From the NCBI GenBank assembly GCA_017453085.1, contig JAFTKV010000068.1:1-23850 (forward strand): 23,850 bases of DNA, written 5' to 3'. The translations under genes and the position numbers were made by a program. Position 1 is the first letter of the stretch; each line of letters starts with the position of its first letter. Below are positions 1 through 6,740 of the stretch, one piece after another. The stretch is from Clostridia bacterium (GTDB taxonomy: Bacteria > Bacillota > Clostridia > Oscillospirales > CAG-272). The notes beneath the pieces were generated by a model that saw only the letters and a program-made list of their open reading frames with translations, did no database searches and was not told the origin of the DNA.

Positions 1-3
1 ACT

Positions 4-1179
4 ATGACCAACCACGAAATCATTGCGCTGGAACAGTCTGCGATGATGCAGACCTACGGCAGACTGCCCGTGGCCGTCTCCCACGGTAAGGGAGCGACCT
101 GGTACGATGCCGACGGCAAGAAATATATCGACTTCACCAGTGGCATCGGCGTCAACGCCCTCGGCCTGTGCGACGAGGATTGGATCGCCGCCGTGACAGA
201 GCAGCTGCATAAAGCTCAGCACGTCTGCAACTATTACTATACCGAATCTTCTGCAAAGCTGGCGGCAAAGCTCACAGAGCTGTCGGGACTCTCCCGTGTG
301 TTCCTTGCCAACTCGGGTGCGGAGGCCAACGAGGGTGCCATCAAGGTTGCCCGCAAGTATTCGTTTGACAAATACGGCGAGGGCAGAGGCACTATCCTCA
401 CGCTGAAATCCTCCTTCCACGGTCGAACGATGAACACCCTGATGGCAACCGGTCAGGAGAAATTCCACCAGTGGTTCTACCCCTTCCCCACGGGCTTTGC
501 CTACGTGGAGGCAGGGAATATGGCTGCGCTGGAGGCGGCATATACCCCCGACGTGTGTGCAATCATGGTAGAGCCTATTATGGGCGAGGGAGGCGTGTAT
601 CCGCTGGAGGATGCCTACCTGCAATCGCTCCGCTCCTTCTGTGACGAGCGTGACCTGCTCCTGATCTGTGACGAGGTGCAGTGCGGCATCGGCAGAACCG
701 GCAAGATGTTTGCTTATCAGTCTGCCGGCATTCTCCCCGACGTGCTGACCCTGGCGAAAGGTCTGGGCGGCGGACTTCCCATCGGTGCCTTCCTCTGCGG
801 CGAAAAGTGCGCCGATACGCTGGGCAAGGGTATGCACGGCTCCACCTTCGGCGGCAATCCCGTAGCAGCCGCAGGCGCATTGGTGGTACTGGACAAGCTC
901 AACCCCGATTTCCTCAGCGAGGTAGTCCGCAAGGGCGAGGCGATCCGCAATGCCGTTCTATCTGCCAAACCCAAAGCCGTTACCGGCGTGCGGGGCAAGG
1001 GACTCATGTTGGGCTTCCAAGTAGAAGGCACTCCCGTCGATTATCTCAAAGCCGCCGCCGAGGCAGGTCTGCTCATTCTCACCGCAGGCAGCGACACCGT
1101 CCGCCTGCTCCCTCCGCTGAACATCTCCGACGAGGAGCTCGAAGCGGGTGTGGAGATTTTGAAGCAAATATTGCAATAA
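4..1179 (+). CDS. argD: Acetylornithine aminotransferase (class III PLP aminotransferase)
   Basis: This 391-residue protein should convert N-acetylglutamate semialdehyde to N2-acetylornithine in arginine synthesis, in the cytoplasm with PLP. The fold-type I landmarks are present: NSGAEANEGAIKVARK at residues 103-118 (phosphate-binding loop), SSFHGRT at 136-142, the DEVQCGIGRTG block at 223-233 with D223 expected to hold the PLP pyridine nitrogen, the Schiff-base lysine K252 in LAKGLGGGLP, and HGSTFGGNP at 278-286. Length is normal for ArgD. The ATG lies three bases from the window edge, so its ribosome site, promoter and any upstream arg genes cannot be seen. A hairpin terminator follows four bases after the stop, making it the last gene of its transcript. 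Ornithine or succinylornithine aminotransferases share these motifs, so the exact substrate is inferred. Confidence 0.88.
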   Translation: MTNHEIIALEQSAMMQTYGRLPVAVSHGKGATWYDADGKKYIDFTSGIGVNALGLCDEDWIAAVTEQLHKAQHVCNYYYTESSAKLAAKLTELSGLSRVFLANSGAEANEGAIKVARKYSFDKYGEGRGTILTLKSSFHGRTMNTLMATGQEKFHQWFYPFPTGFAYVEAGNMAALEAAYTPDVCAIMVEPIMGEGGVYPLEDAYLQSLRSFCDERDLLLICDEVQCGIGRTGKMFAYQSAGILPDVLTLAKGLGGGLPIGAFLCGEKCADTLGKGMHGSTFGGNPVAAAGALVVLDKLNPDFLSEVVRKGEAIRNAVLSAKPKAVTGVRGKGLMLGFQVEGTPVDYLKAAAEAGLLILTAGSDTVRLLPPLNISDEELEAGVEILKQILQ

Positions 1180-1183
1180 ATCG

Positions 1184-1213
1184 AAAAAGGAATCTCCACG
1201 GAGATTCCTTTTT
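1184..1213 (+). terminator. Rho-independent terminator after argD
   Basis: A perfect inverted repeat pairs 1184-1197 with 1200-1213 (core GGAATCTCC/GGAGATTCC), with flanking A5/T5 tracts. It starts four bases after the argD stop. The A tract makes it potentially bidirectional. Confidence 0.9.
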
Positions 1214-1269
1214 CATTTCGTGAATCTGCCATATTTTTTGTAGAAATTGCCGAAAGCGACCGATCGCTC

Positions 1270-1298
1270 TTGCAATCTGTTTTCGGGGATGCTATACT
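1270..1298 (+). promoter_or_regulatory. SigA-type promoter of the sugar-isomerase cassette
   Basis: TTGCAA (1270-1275), a 17-base spacer, then TATACT (1293-1298). The predicted start near 1305 leaves a leader of about 40 bases, with GGAGG at 1335-1339 before the ATG at 1347. Confidence 0.75.
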
Positions 1299-1346
1299 GA
1301 GCTCAAAGAAGCCCCCCTTCTAACAACGAACGCTGGAGGTACCCCC

Positions 1347-2123
1347 ATGAAAATCGGCGTATGCACGTCACTTGAAAAGCTCCCTCTGCTGTGCGAGCTG
1401 GGATTTGACTATATCGAGCCGGCATTCAACTGGCTGACGGCGCTGGATGAGGCGGCTTTTTTGGAAAAATCGGCCTATCTGGAGCGCTTTGACATTGCAG
1501 CTGAGGCTTACAACTGCTTTTTTCCGGGCGGATTTACCATCTACGCTCCCGACGGCAATCAGGACGAACTGCTGAAAGCCGTGGAGGCTTACGCCCGCCA
1601 CGGATTTGCCCGAGCCAAGGCTTGGGGCGGCAAGATGGCGGTGATCGGCAGCGGCTGGGTGCGGAAAATCCCCGACGAAATGACCAAAGAGGCGGTGGAT
1701 CGGCAGTTTGCCCGTGTACTGGCAGTCTGCGGTGAGGTTGCCGATCAGTACGGTATGCGCGTGGCCGTTGAGCCGCTTTCCTTTAACGAGTGCAATTATA
1801 TCCACACCGTTGCAGAGGGTGCCAAGCTGGCACGGCTGTCCGGTCATCCTTCGACGGGCGTGAACGTGGACTTCTACCATCTCACCAAAAACAACGATCC
1901 GCTTGCCTCTCTCCCCGATTCTGCCGACCGTTTGTGGCACGCCCATCTGGCACGTCCTGCCGATCGCAAAGCCCCTGCTATGGAGGACGAAGGGCTGCTC
2001 CTCAGCTGGGCAGATGCGCTGAAGTCCTGCCCCGCCGTGGAGCGGATCAGCTTGGAATGCGGCTGGAGTGACGCTGAGCTCATAGAGACACGCAAGGTTA
2101 TGGAGCTGTTCCATTCGGTCTGA
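1347..2123 (+). CDS. Sugar phosphate isomerase/epimerase-like TIM-barrel protein (AP-endonuclease 2 superfamily)
   Basis: A 258-residue protein with the strand pattern of the xylose-isomerase-like TIM barrel: MKIGVCTSLE at the N-terminus, LGFDYIEPAF at 18-27, MRVAVEPLSF at 137-146, VNVDFYHL at 172-179, LWHAHLARP at 196-204 and RISLECGW at 233-240. Likely divalent-metal ligands are E142, D175, H200 and E236, the set used by sugar epimerases and inosose-type isomerases of this superfamily. No signal peptide, so cytoplasmic. GGAGG at 1335-1339 fixes the start. It is the first gene of a likely three-gene operon with an esterase-like hydrolase 39 bases downstream and a UroD-like gene, which suggests processing of a sugar or sugar acid. 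The substrate cannot be told from sequence; endonuclease IV is less likely given the short length and missing endonuclease motifs. Confidence 0.75.
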   Translation: MKIGVCTSLEKLPLLCELGFDYIEPAFNWLTALDEAAFLEKSAYLERFDIAAEAYNCFFPGGFTIYAPDGNQDELLKAVEAYARHGFARAKAWGGKMAVIGSGWVRKIPDEMTKEAVDRQFARVLAVCGEVADQYGMRVAVEPLSFNECNYIHTVAEGAKLARLSGHPSTGVNVDFYHLTKNNDPLASLPDSADRLWHAHLARPADRKAPAMEDEGLLLSWADALKSCPAVERISLECGWSDAELIETRKVMELFHSV

Positions 2124-2162
2124 CACCGACCGTGATAGTAAAGATAGATTATGGAGGAAATG

Positions 2163-3308
2163 ATGAAATCCGTACACGAAAATCTGCTTCACGTTACCGA
2201 TTACAAAGTTTTGGGGAAGCTCCCCGATCTGTTCACCTTTGAGGACGGTACGCCCGTTGCCTCTCCCGCAGATTGGCCTCGCCGTAGAGCGGAGCTGTAC
2301 AAAACGGCGGTGGAGCTGCAATTCGGCACTCTTCCTCCCGCTCCCGAGTTTTTGGAGGTGGAAACCCTCTTCGTGGGCGAGAAGAACCACTCCTACCGCA
2401 TCCACACCGGAACGAAGGCGCATCCCGTCAGCTTCCTGATGAAGCTGGTACTGCCGGCAAGAGCGCAGAAGGTTCCCGCCATCGTGGACGGCGACCTCTG
2501 CTTCCCCTACCATCTGGACAAAGAATATCTGTCTGCCGCCACCGACGAGGGCGTGGCGTGGGTGTTCTTCGATCGCACCGAGCTGGCTCACGATATAATG
2601 GGCGAGGGCAGGGGAAAAGGGCAGCTTTACGATGCCTATCCCGACTATACCTTCGGTGCCATCGGCGCATGGGCGTGGGGCTATTCCCGCTGTGTGGATG
2701 CGATGGAAATTCTCTGCAAGGATAAGGCGAGCCCGCTGTTCGATCTCTCCCTCATCGCCTTCTCGGGTCACTCCCGTGGCGGCAAGACCGCCGCGCTGGC
2801 AGGTGCGGTAGACACCCGTGCCAAAGTGGTCAATCCCAACGAGACCTGTGCAGGTGCCTGCGGATGCTACCGTGTGCATATGAAGGGCTACTGCGACGGA
2901 CAGGGCGAATGGCGTTCCGAAACGCTGGCTGATCTGTGGCGCAACTTCCCCTTCTGGATGGGCCCCGATCTGGGCGAATACGCCAACCGAGAGGCAGATC
3001 TGCCCTTCGATGCCCACTTCCTCAAAGCGATGGTGGCACCCCGCGTGCTTTTCATCTCCGAGGCGGCAGGCGATCTGTGGTCCAATCCCGTGGGCTCGTG
3101 GCAGACGTCTATCGCCGCACAAAAAGTCTTCGATTTCTTGGGAGCCCCCGACAATCTCTACTGGTATTTCCGGGAAGGCACCCACTATCATACTCCCGGC
3201 GACGTAAAAATGCTGGTGAACATTATCAAACGGCAGAGAGATCCTGCCATTCCTATGGAGGAGGGCTTCTTCCAAACGCCTTTTGTGCCCTTTGATCCTA
3301 TAGACTGA
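2163..3308 (+). CDS. CE15 glucuronoyl-esterase-like alpha/beta hydrolase, no signal peptide
   Basis: Glucuronoyl esterases cleave the ester between glucuronoxylan and lignin alcohols. Here the nucleophile elbow GHSRGGK (202-208, S204) matches the family G-C/H-S-R-x-G-K. E227 in NPNETCAGACGCYR follows the serine by 23 residues, as the catalytic Glu does in fungal CE15 enzymes (recalled), and this block resembles the family ESGxGGxxCWR. DLPFDAHFLKAMVAPR (279-294) and the histidines in EGTHYHTPGD (H341/H343) complete the layout. The open frame begins at 2151, but GGAGG at 2153-2157 is the Shine-Dalgarno for ATG 2163, five bases on, giving 381 residues. There is no leader peptide, unlike typical secreted CE15 enzymes, so an intracellular substrate such as an imported glucuronate ester is inferred. 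It is the middle gene of the cassette. An acetyl-xylan-esterase-type activity is an alternative. Confidence 0.7.
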   Translation: MKSVHENLLHVTDYKVLGKLPDLFTFEDGTPVASPADWPRRRAELYKTAVELQFGTLPPAPEFLEVETLFVGEKNHSYRIHTGTKAHPVSFLMKLVLPARAQKVPAIVDGDLCFPYHLDKEYLSAATDEGVAWVFFDRTELAHDIMGEGRGKGQLYDAYPDYTFGAIGAWAWGYSRCVDAMEILCKDKASPLFDLSLIAFSGHSRGGKTAALAGAVDTRAKVVNPNETCAGACGCYRVHMKGYCDGQGEWRSETLADLWRNFPFWMGPDLGEYANREADLPFDAHFLKAMVAPRVLFISEAAGDLWSNPVGSWQTSIAAQKVFDFLGAPDNLYWYFREGTHYHTPGDVKMLVNIIKRQRDPAIPMEEGFFQTPFVPFDPID

Positions 3309-3329
3309 TTCAAGGAGAGTGCAATTGTT

Positions 3330-4349
3330 ATGAATGATCGTTTGAACGATAAAAATCTGATCGCCAAGCGCGATCAGTGGTTTTCTACGCTGGAGGATTT
3401 ATACCACGGCAGATACAGCGAGCCGAGAGTGTTCGTGGTGGACGGCGTGCTGTCGACAGGCAGAAGCGACCCCTACCGTGAGCCCGAACAATGGGTGGAC
3501 GAGTGCCTTGCCGATATTGCAAACGGCAAAGCCGACGCCATCCTCTGCGATACCAAATTCCGACCCGTTTGCGTGGAGTACGGCATCTACGGCGTGCACT
3601 ACGTGGACAGAATTTTGGGCGCCAACGTCTACTGGAGAGACGGACAGTGGTACAACGACTATCTCACCACCCCCATCGGTGAGCTGGAGTACCCCGATCT
3701 GGAGCACAACGAAACCTTCCAGCTGTCGGTGCGTGCCGCCAAACGCTTTGCAGAGGTGGGAGGCGAGTTCCCCATATTCGGACTCCCTACCATTGCCAGC
3801 GCACTGAACATTGCGGTGAACCTCTACGGGCAGGAGATCCTGATGGAGATGCTGGACGATCCCGACAACGCCCGCAAGGATCTTTTAACCATCAACCGTC
3901 TGCTGGTGAAGCTTCATCAGACCTTCCGGGAGATCATCCCCCAGCGTCAGCTCCAGCCGGTAGTGTCCTGGGAGCGTACCCAGCCCCCCGGCTACGGACA
4001 GATCTGCGGCTGCACCACCCAGCTGGTGTCGGCAGGATTGTACGAGGAAATGATCGCCGATCTGGATGCCGAAGTGCTGCGTGTCTACGAAAACGGCGGT
4101 ATGATCCATCTCTGTGGTAGTCACGCCCAGCACATCCCCACCTTCCGGAATATGCCCGAGCTGAAATCGGTGCAGCTCCACGACCGTGCGGCAGAGGATC
4201 TGCAGCTCTATTTCGACGGTCTCAGAGAGGATCAGCTGATCTATCTCTACCCCTGCAAGGGAATGACCATCGAGAAAGCACTTGCCATCACCGGCGGCAA
4301 GCGGCTGGTCGTCACCGCACACGTAGACGGCGAGCTGCCCTTGAGCTGA
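3330..4349 (+). CDS. Uroporphyrinogen decarboxylase (URO-D) superfamily protein, methyltransferase-like
   Basis: This 339-residue protein resembles the UroD/MtaA/MetE-like barrel family: GEFPIFGLPTIASALNIAVNLYGQE at roughly 145-169, then GQICGCTTQLVSAGLYEE at 223-240, and GGMIHLCGSHAQHIP at 256-270. H260 and C262 form an HxC pair and C309 sits in YPCKGMT, the HxC...C arrangement that binds zinc in corrinoid-linked MtaA/MtbA-type methyltransferases (family knowledge). True HemE residues were not recognised, and the setting beside sugar enzymes argues against heme synthesis. The Shine-Dalgarno AAGGAG lies about 12 bases before the ATG, rather far. The gene starts 21 bases after the esterase gene and ends at a strong terminator, so it closes the operon. 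Possible roles are methyl transfer, demethylation of a methylated sugar acid, or decarboxylation; none is proven. Confidence 0.65.
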   Translation: MNDRLNDKNLIAKRDQWFSTLEDLYHGRYSEPRVFVVDGVLSTGRSDPYREPEQWVDECLADIANGKADAILCDTKFRPVCVEYGIYGVHYVDRILGANVYWRDGQWYNDYLTTPIGELEYPDLEHNETFQLSVRAAKRFAEVGGEFPIFGLPTIASALNIAVNLYGQEILMEMLDDPDNARKDLLTINRLLVKLHQTFREIIPQRQLQPVVSWERTQPPGYGQICGCTTQLVSAGLYEEMIADLDAEVLRVYENGGMIHLCGSHAQHIPTFRNMPELKSVQLHDRAAEDLQLYFDGLREDQLIYLYPCKGMTIEKALAITGGKRLVVTAHVDGELPLS

Positions 4350-4381
4350 ATCAGGTTTGCAATCCTAAAACCATCCAAAAT

Positions 4382-4413
4382 AGCCCGACGAATCCTCGTC
4401 GGGCTTGATTTTT
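4382..4413 (+). terminator. Rho-independent terminator of the sugar cassette
   Basis: AGCCCGACGA (4382-4391) pairs perfectly with TCGTCGGGCT (4396-4405) around loop ATCC, followed by a T5 run at 4409-4413. Confidence 0.9.
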
Positions 4414-4417
4414 CATA

Positions 4418-4451
4418 AAAAGTGCCGTGGCAAGTACTTGCCACGGCTTTT
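4418..4451. terminator. 24-base perfect palindrome with A/T flanks, likely reverse-strand terminator
   Basis: GCCGTGGCAAGT at 4424-4435 pairs with ACTTGCCACGGC at 4436-4447, flanked by an A tract before and a T tract after. It can terminate the DUF1846 transcript arriving from the right as well as backing up the forward terminator. Its GGCAAG...TTGCC core and the sequence after it recur at 15068. Confidence 0.7.
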
Positions 4452-4505
4452 ATAAAAGTTCTTGGGGGATTCCAAGGGACACTTCTTACAAGAAGGGTCC
4501 TTTGG
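4449..4505. repeat. Dispersed intergenic repeat copy with long imperfect hairpin
   Basis: 4450-4476 resembles 15090-15115 (AAAAGTT[C/T]TTG...GATTCCAAG), and both follow a GGCAAG/TTGCC hairpin. 4472-4505 also folds on itself with about 15 pairs: CCAAGGGAC against GGTCCTTTGG, and CTTCTT against AAGAAG, with one mismatch. It lies in the 3' region of the DUF1846 gene. Confidence 0.5.
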
Positions 4506-4515
4506 TGTAGCTACT

Positions 4516-5997
4516 TCACCCATGATAGAGCTTGCGCACCTGATATTTGGGCTGGCTGGTGACGTTGATGCCCAGCTTCTTGTAGGTCTTCTCGTCCACG
4601 GAGGAGAGGATCACCGTAAAGTGTGCGTCACAGCCCCGCAGATTGGACAGCTGCGCCAGCGCACTTGCGGCGACGGGATCGGTGGCCGAGCTGATGGAGA
4701 GGGCGATCAGCACCTCGTCGGAATGGAGGCGGGGATTGTGGTTCTTCAGATTCTCGATCTTCAGACGGCAGATGGGCTCCAGCGTCTCACGGCTGATCAG
4801 ATCAACCTCCTTGTCGATGCCGGCCAGTGCCTTCAGACCGTTCAGCAGCAGCGCAGCGGAGGGACCCAGCAGAGGGCTGGTCTTTCCCGTGACCACGCGG
4901 CCGTCGGGGAGCACCATTGCGGCGGCGGGAGCACCGGTTGCGGCGGACTTTTGCAGAGCCGCATCGATGGCAGGGCAGAGCGACTCGGATACGCCGGTCT
5001 GCTGCATCAGAAGCTCCAGCTTTTCCTTCTGCGTCTCGGCGGCTTCGCCCTGACGGATGGCCACCTGTGCCTGATAGTAGCGGCGCAGGATCTCCAGGCG
5101 GGAGGCTGCGCAGACCACATCCTGATCGATGATGCAGGAGCCTACCACGTTGACGCCCATATCGGTGGGGGATTGATAGGGGGAGCTGCCCAGGATCCGC
5201 TCCATCATCGCCTTCAGTACAGGGAAGGTGTCGATGTCCCGGTTGTAGTTGACGGCGGTCTTACCGTACGCCTCCAGATGGAAGGGATCGATCATGTTCA
5301 CGTCGTCCAGATCGGCGGTGGCCGCCTCGTAGGCAACGTTCACGGGGTGCTTTAAGGGAAGATTCCATACGGGGAAGGTCTCAAACTTGGCGTAGCCCGC
5401 CTTCACGCCCCGCTTGTTTTCGTGATAGAGCTGGGACAGGCAGGTTGCCATCTTACCGCTGCCGGGGCCGGGAGCGGTGACCAGTACCAGCGGACGGGAA
5501 GTCTCGATGTATTCGTTTTTACCAAAGCCATCCTCGCTGACGATCTTTTTCACGTCGTAGGGATAGCCGTCGATGGAGTAGTGCTTATAGCTTTTGATGC
5601 CCAGACTTTGCAGGCGGCGGATGAAGACGTCCACGCCGGGCTGACCGGTGTAGCGGGTGATGCAGACGCTGCCCACCATCATTCCCAGGGCGCGGAAGGC
5701 GTCGGTGAGGCGGAGCACCTCGTCGTCGTAGGTGATGCCCAGATCGCCCCGCTTTTTGTTCTTCTCGATGTCGCCGGCGTTGATGGAGATGACCACCTCC
5801 AGCTCGTCCCGCAGCTGAGAGAGCATACGGATCTTGCTGTCCGGCTCGAAGCCGGGGAGCACGCGGGAGGCGTGATAGTCGTCAAACAGCTTGCCGCCCA
5901 GCTCCAGATAGAGCTTGCCGCCAAACTGACCGATGCGCTCGCGGATGCACTCGGATTGCATCGTCAGATATTTATGATTATCGAAACCCTGTTGCAT
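4516..5997 (-). CDS. DUF1846 domain-containing protein
   Basis: This 493-residue protein matches the conserved DUF1846 family found in many Firmicutes and Actinobacteria, whose biochemical role is not settled as far as I know. Family-typical stretches include the N-terminal FDNHKYLTMQSECIRERI, FGGKLYLELGGKLFDDYHAS, SINAGDIEKNKKRGDLGITYDDE, and a glycine-rich TAPGPGSGKMATCLSQLYHE at about 174-193 that recalls a nucleotide-binding loop. The C-terminal half ends in a domain with HNPRLHSDEVLIALSIS. No signal peptide or membrane segment, so cytoplasmic. The open frame extends to 6036, but that ATG lies upstream of the expected transcription start of the promoter at 6040-6067. The ATG at 5997 has GGAAAGGA just before it and is chosen. 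Transcribed alone, with palindromic terminators beyond its stop. Confidence 0.88.
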   Translation of the reverse strand: MQQGFDNHKYLTMQSECIRERIGQFGGKLYLELGGKLFDDYHASRVLPGFEPDSKIRMLSQLRDELEVVISINAGDIEKNKKRGDLGITYDDEVLRLTDAFRALGMMVGSVCITRYTGQPGVDVFIRRLQSLGIKSYKHYSIDGYPYDVKKIVSEDGFGKNEYIETSRPLVLVTAPGPGSGKMATCLSQLYHENKRGVKAGYAKFETFPVWNLPLKHPVNVAYEAATADLDDVNMIDPFHLEAYGKTAVNYNRDIDTFPVLKAMMERILGSSPYQSPTDMGVNVVGSCIIDQDVVCAASRLEILRRYYQAQVAIRQGEAAETQKEKLELLMQQTGVSESLCPAIDAALQKSAATGAPAAAMVLPDGRVVTGKTSPLLGPSAALLLNGLKALAGIDKEVDLISRETLEPICRLKIENLKNHNPRLHSDEVLIALSISSATDPVAASALAQLSNLRGCDAHFTVILSSVDEKTYKKLGINVTSQPKYQVRKLYHG

Positions 5998-6039
5998 AAT
6001 CGTTCCTTTCCAAAAGGCAATGTTAGACCTTACCATATT

Positions 6040-6067
6040 ATTATACCATTTTTTTGACGGAAATCAA
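6040..6067 (-). promoter_or_regulatory. SigA-type promoter of the DUF1846 gene
   Basis: Reading the minus strand: TTGATT (6067-6062), a 16-base spacer, TATAAT (6045-6040). The predicted start near 6033 rules out the upstream ATG at 6036 as the start codon. Confidence 0.7.
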
Positions 6068-6070
6068 GAA

Positions 6071-6110
6071 AAATCGGAGGGCGAAATCAACAAAATTTCG
6101 CACTCCGATT
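6071..6110 (-). terminator. Terminator of the 6129-6677 lipoprotein gene
   Basis: AATCGGAG-GCGAAAT (6072-6087) pairs with ATTTCGC-CTCCGATT (6095-6110), with one G/A mismatch. On the minus strand it is followed by T5CTTGATTT. It sits directly against the -35 of the DUF1846 promoter. Confidence 0.8.
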
Positions 6111-6128
6111 CGTTCATATTGCCCATAC

Positions 6129-6677
6129 TCAATCGGCGTCGGATTCAGCAATGCGGACGGTCTTGGCCCATTCGTGAAAATCCGCTTCCCACTGCTCGTA
6201 ATGGGCAACGGGAACGCTGAATTCCACCAGCCACAGGGCGTCCTCGCTCTTGTATACGCAGCACAGCGCCTTGTACATCTCGCTGCCAAGGCTTGGATCT
6301 GCGCCGCTTACTCCCTCGAATTCGTAGACGAAGGCGGGAGCACCGCTTACCTCACAAAGGGTGGCTTCGTAGCCATCGGATTGGATGATCATCTGCCGAA
6401 GCTGCTCTGCGGTGATCTCCTCAGGGGTAGGGACATGCTGCTCGATCAGGGAGAGATAGGTCATCCGCTGCAGCCTTACCTGCACGCGGGAGACCGAGGT
6501 GTAGTAATCGATTTCGGGGTCTTCGTCACTCAGATCTCGGCTGAATCCTGCGGGAAGCGTGATGGACAGATCATGGAAGGTGACCTCTTTTTCACCGGAA
6601 CAGCCGGAAAGCAGGGCCAGCAGGAGCAGAAGGATCGGCAAACAGCGGCGGAGAATCCACTTGCGGGAGTTATTCAT
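6129..6677 (-). CDS. Predicted small lipoprotein of unknown function
   Basis: I do not recognise the family. The 182-residue product opens with a lipoprotein signal: positively charged NSRKWILRR, a hydrophobic stretch of about 13 residues, and the lipobox LSGC with lipidated Cys at 26. The mature part (about 157 residues) has a pattern like a PsbP/DUF4367-type beta domain (HDLSITLPAGFSRDLS..., YTSVSRVQVRLQRM..., ALWLVEFSVP), but that is a weak impression. It should be anchored on the outer face of the membrane. The open frame runs to 6734, but the promoter at 6706-6734 and GGATG upstream of ATG 6677 fix the shorter start. It has its own promoter and terminator, so its link to the neighbouring PTS-like gene is positional only. 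Confidence 0.7.
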   Translation of the reverse strand: MNNSRKWILRRCLPILLLLLALLSGCSGEKEVTFHDLSITLPAGFSRDLSDEDPEIDYYTSVSRVQVRLQRMTYLSLIEQHVPTPEEITAEQLRQMIIQSDGYEATLCEVSGAPAFVYEFEGVSGADPSLGSEMYKALCCVYKSEDALWLVEFSVPVAHYEQWEADFHEWAKTVRIAESDAD

Positions 6678-6705
6678 CGGGTCACATCCTTTTGTTGTTT
6701 TTTTC

Positions 6706-6734
6706 AGTATATCATATAAAGATGCATTTGTCAA
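6706..6734 (-). promoter_or_regulatory. Consensus SigA promoter of the lipoprotein gene
   Basis: Minus strand: TTGACA (6734-6729), a 17-base spacer, TATACT (6711-6706). It begins seven bases after the stop codon of the upstream PTS-like gene. Confidence 0.85.
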
Positions 6735-6740
6735 GCGTTT

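Noticed and set aside
1368..3275. A 635-codon open frame on the minus strand, antisense to the isomerase and esterase genes
   Set aside because: It has no ribosome site or recognisable domain, and the plus-strand genes beneath it have clear motifs, promoter and Shine-Dalgarno sites. It reflects codon bias in GC-rich genes.
4462..5355. A 297-codon plus-strand open frame opposite DUF1846
   Set aside because: It begins in the repeat hairpin region and only mirrors the DUF1846 coding strand.
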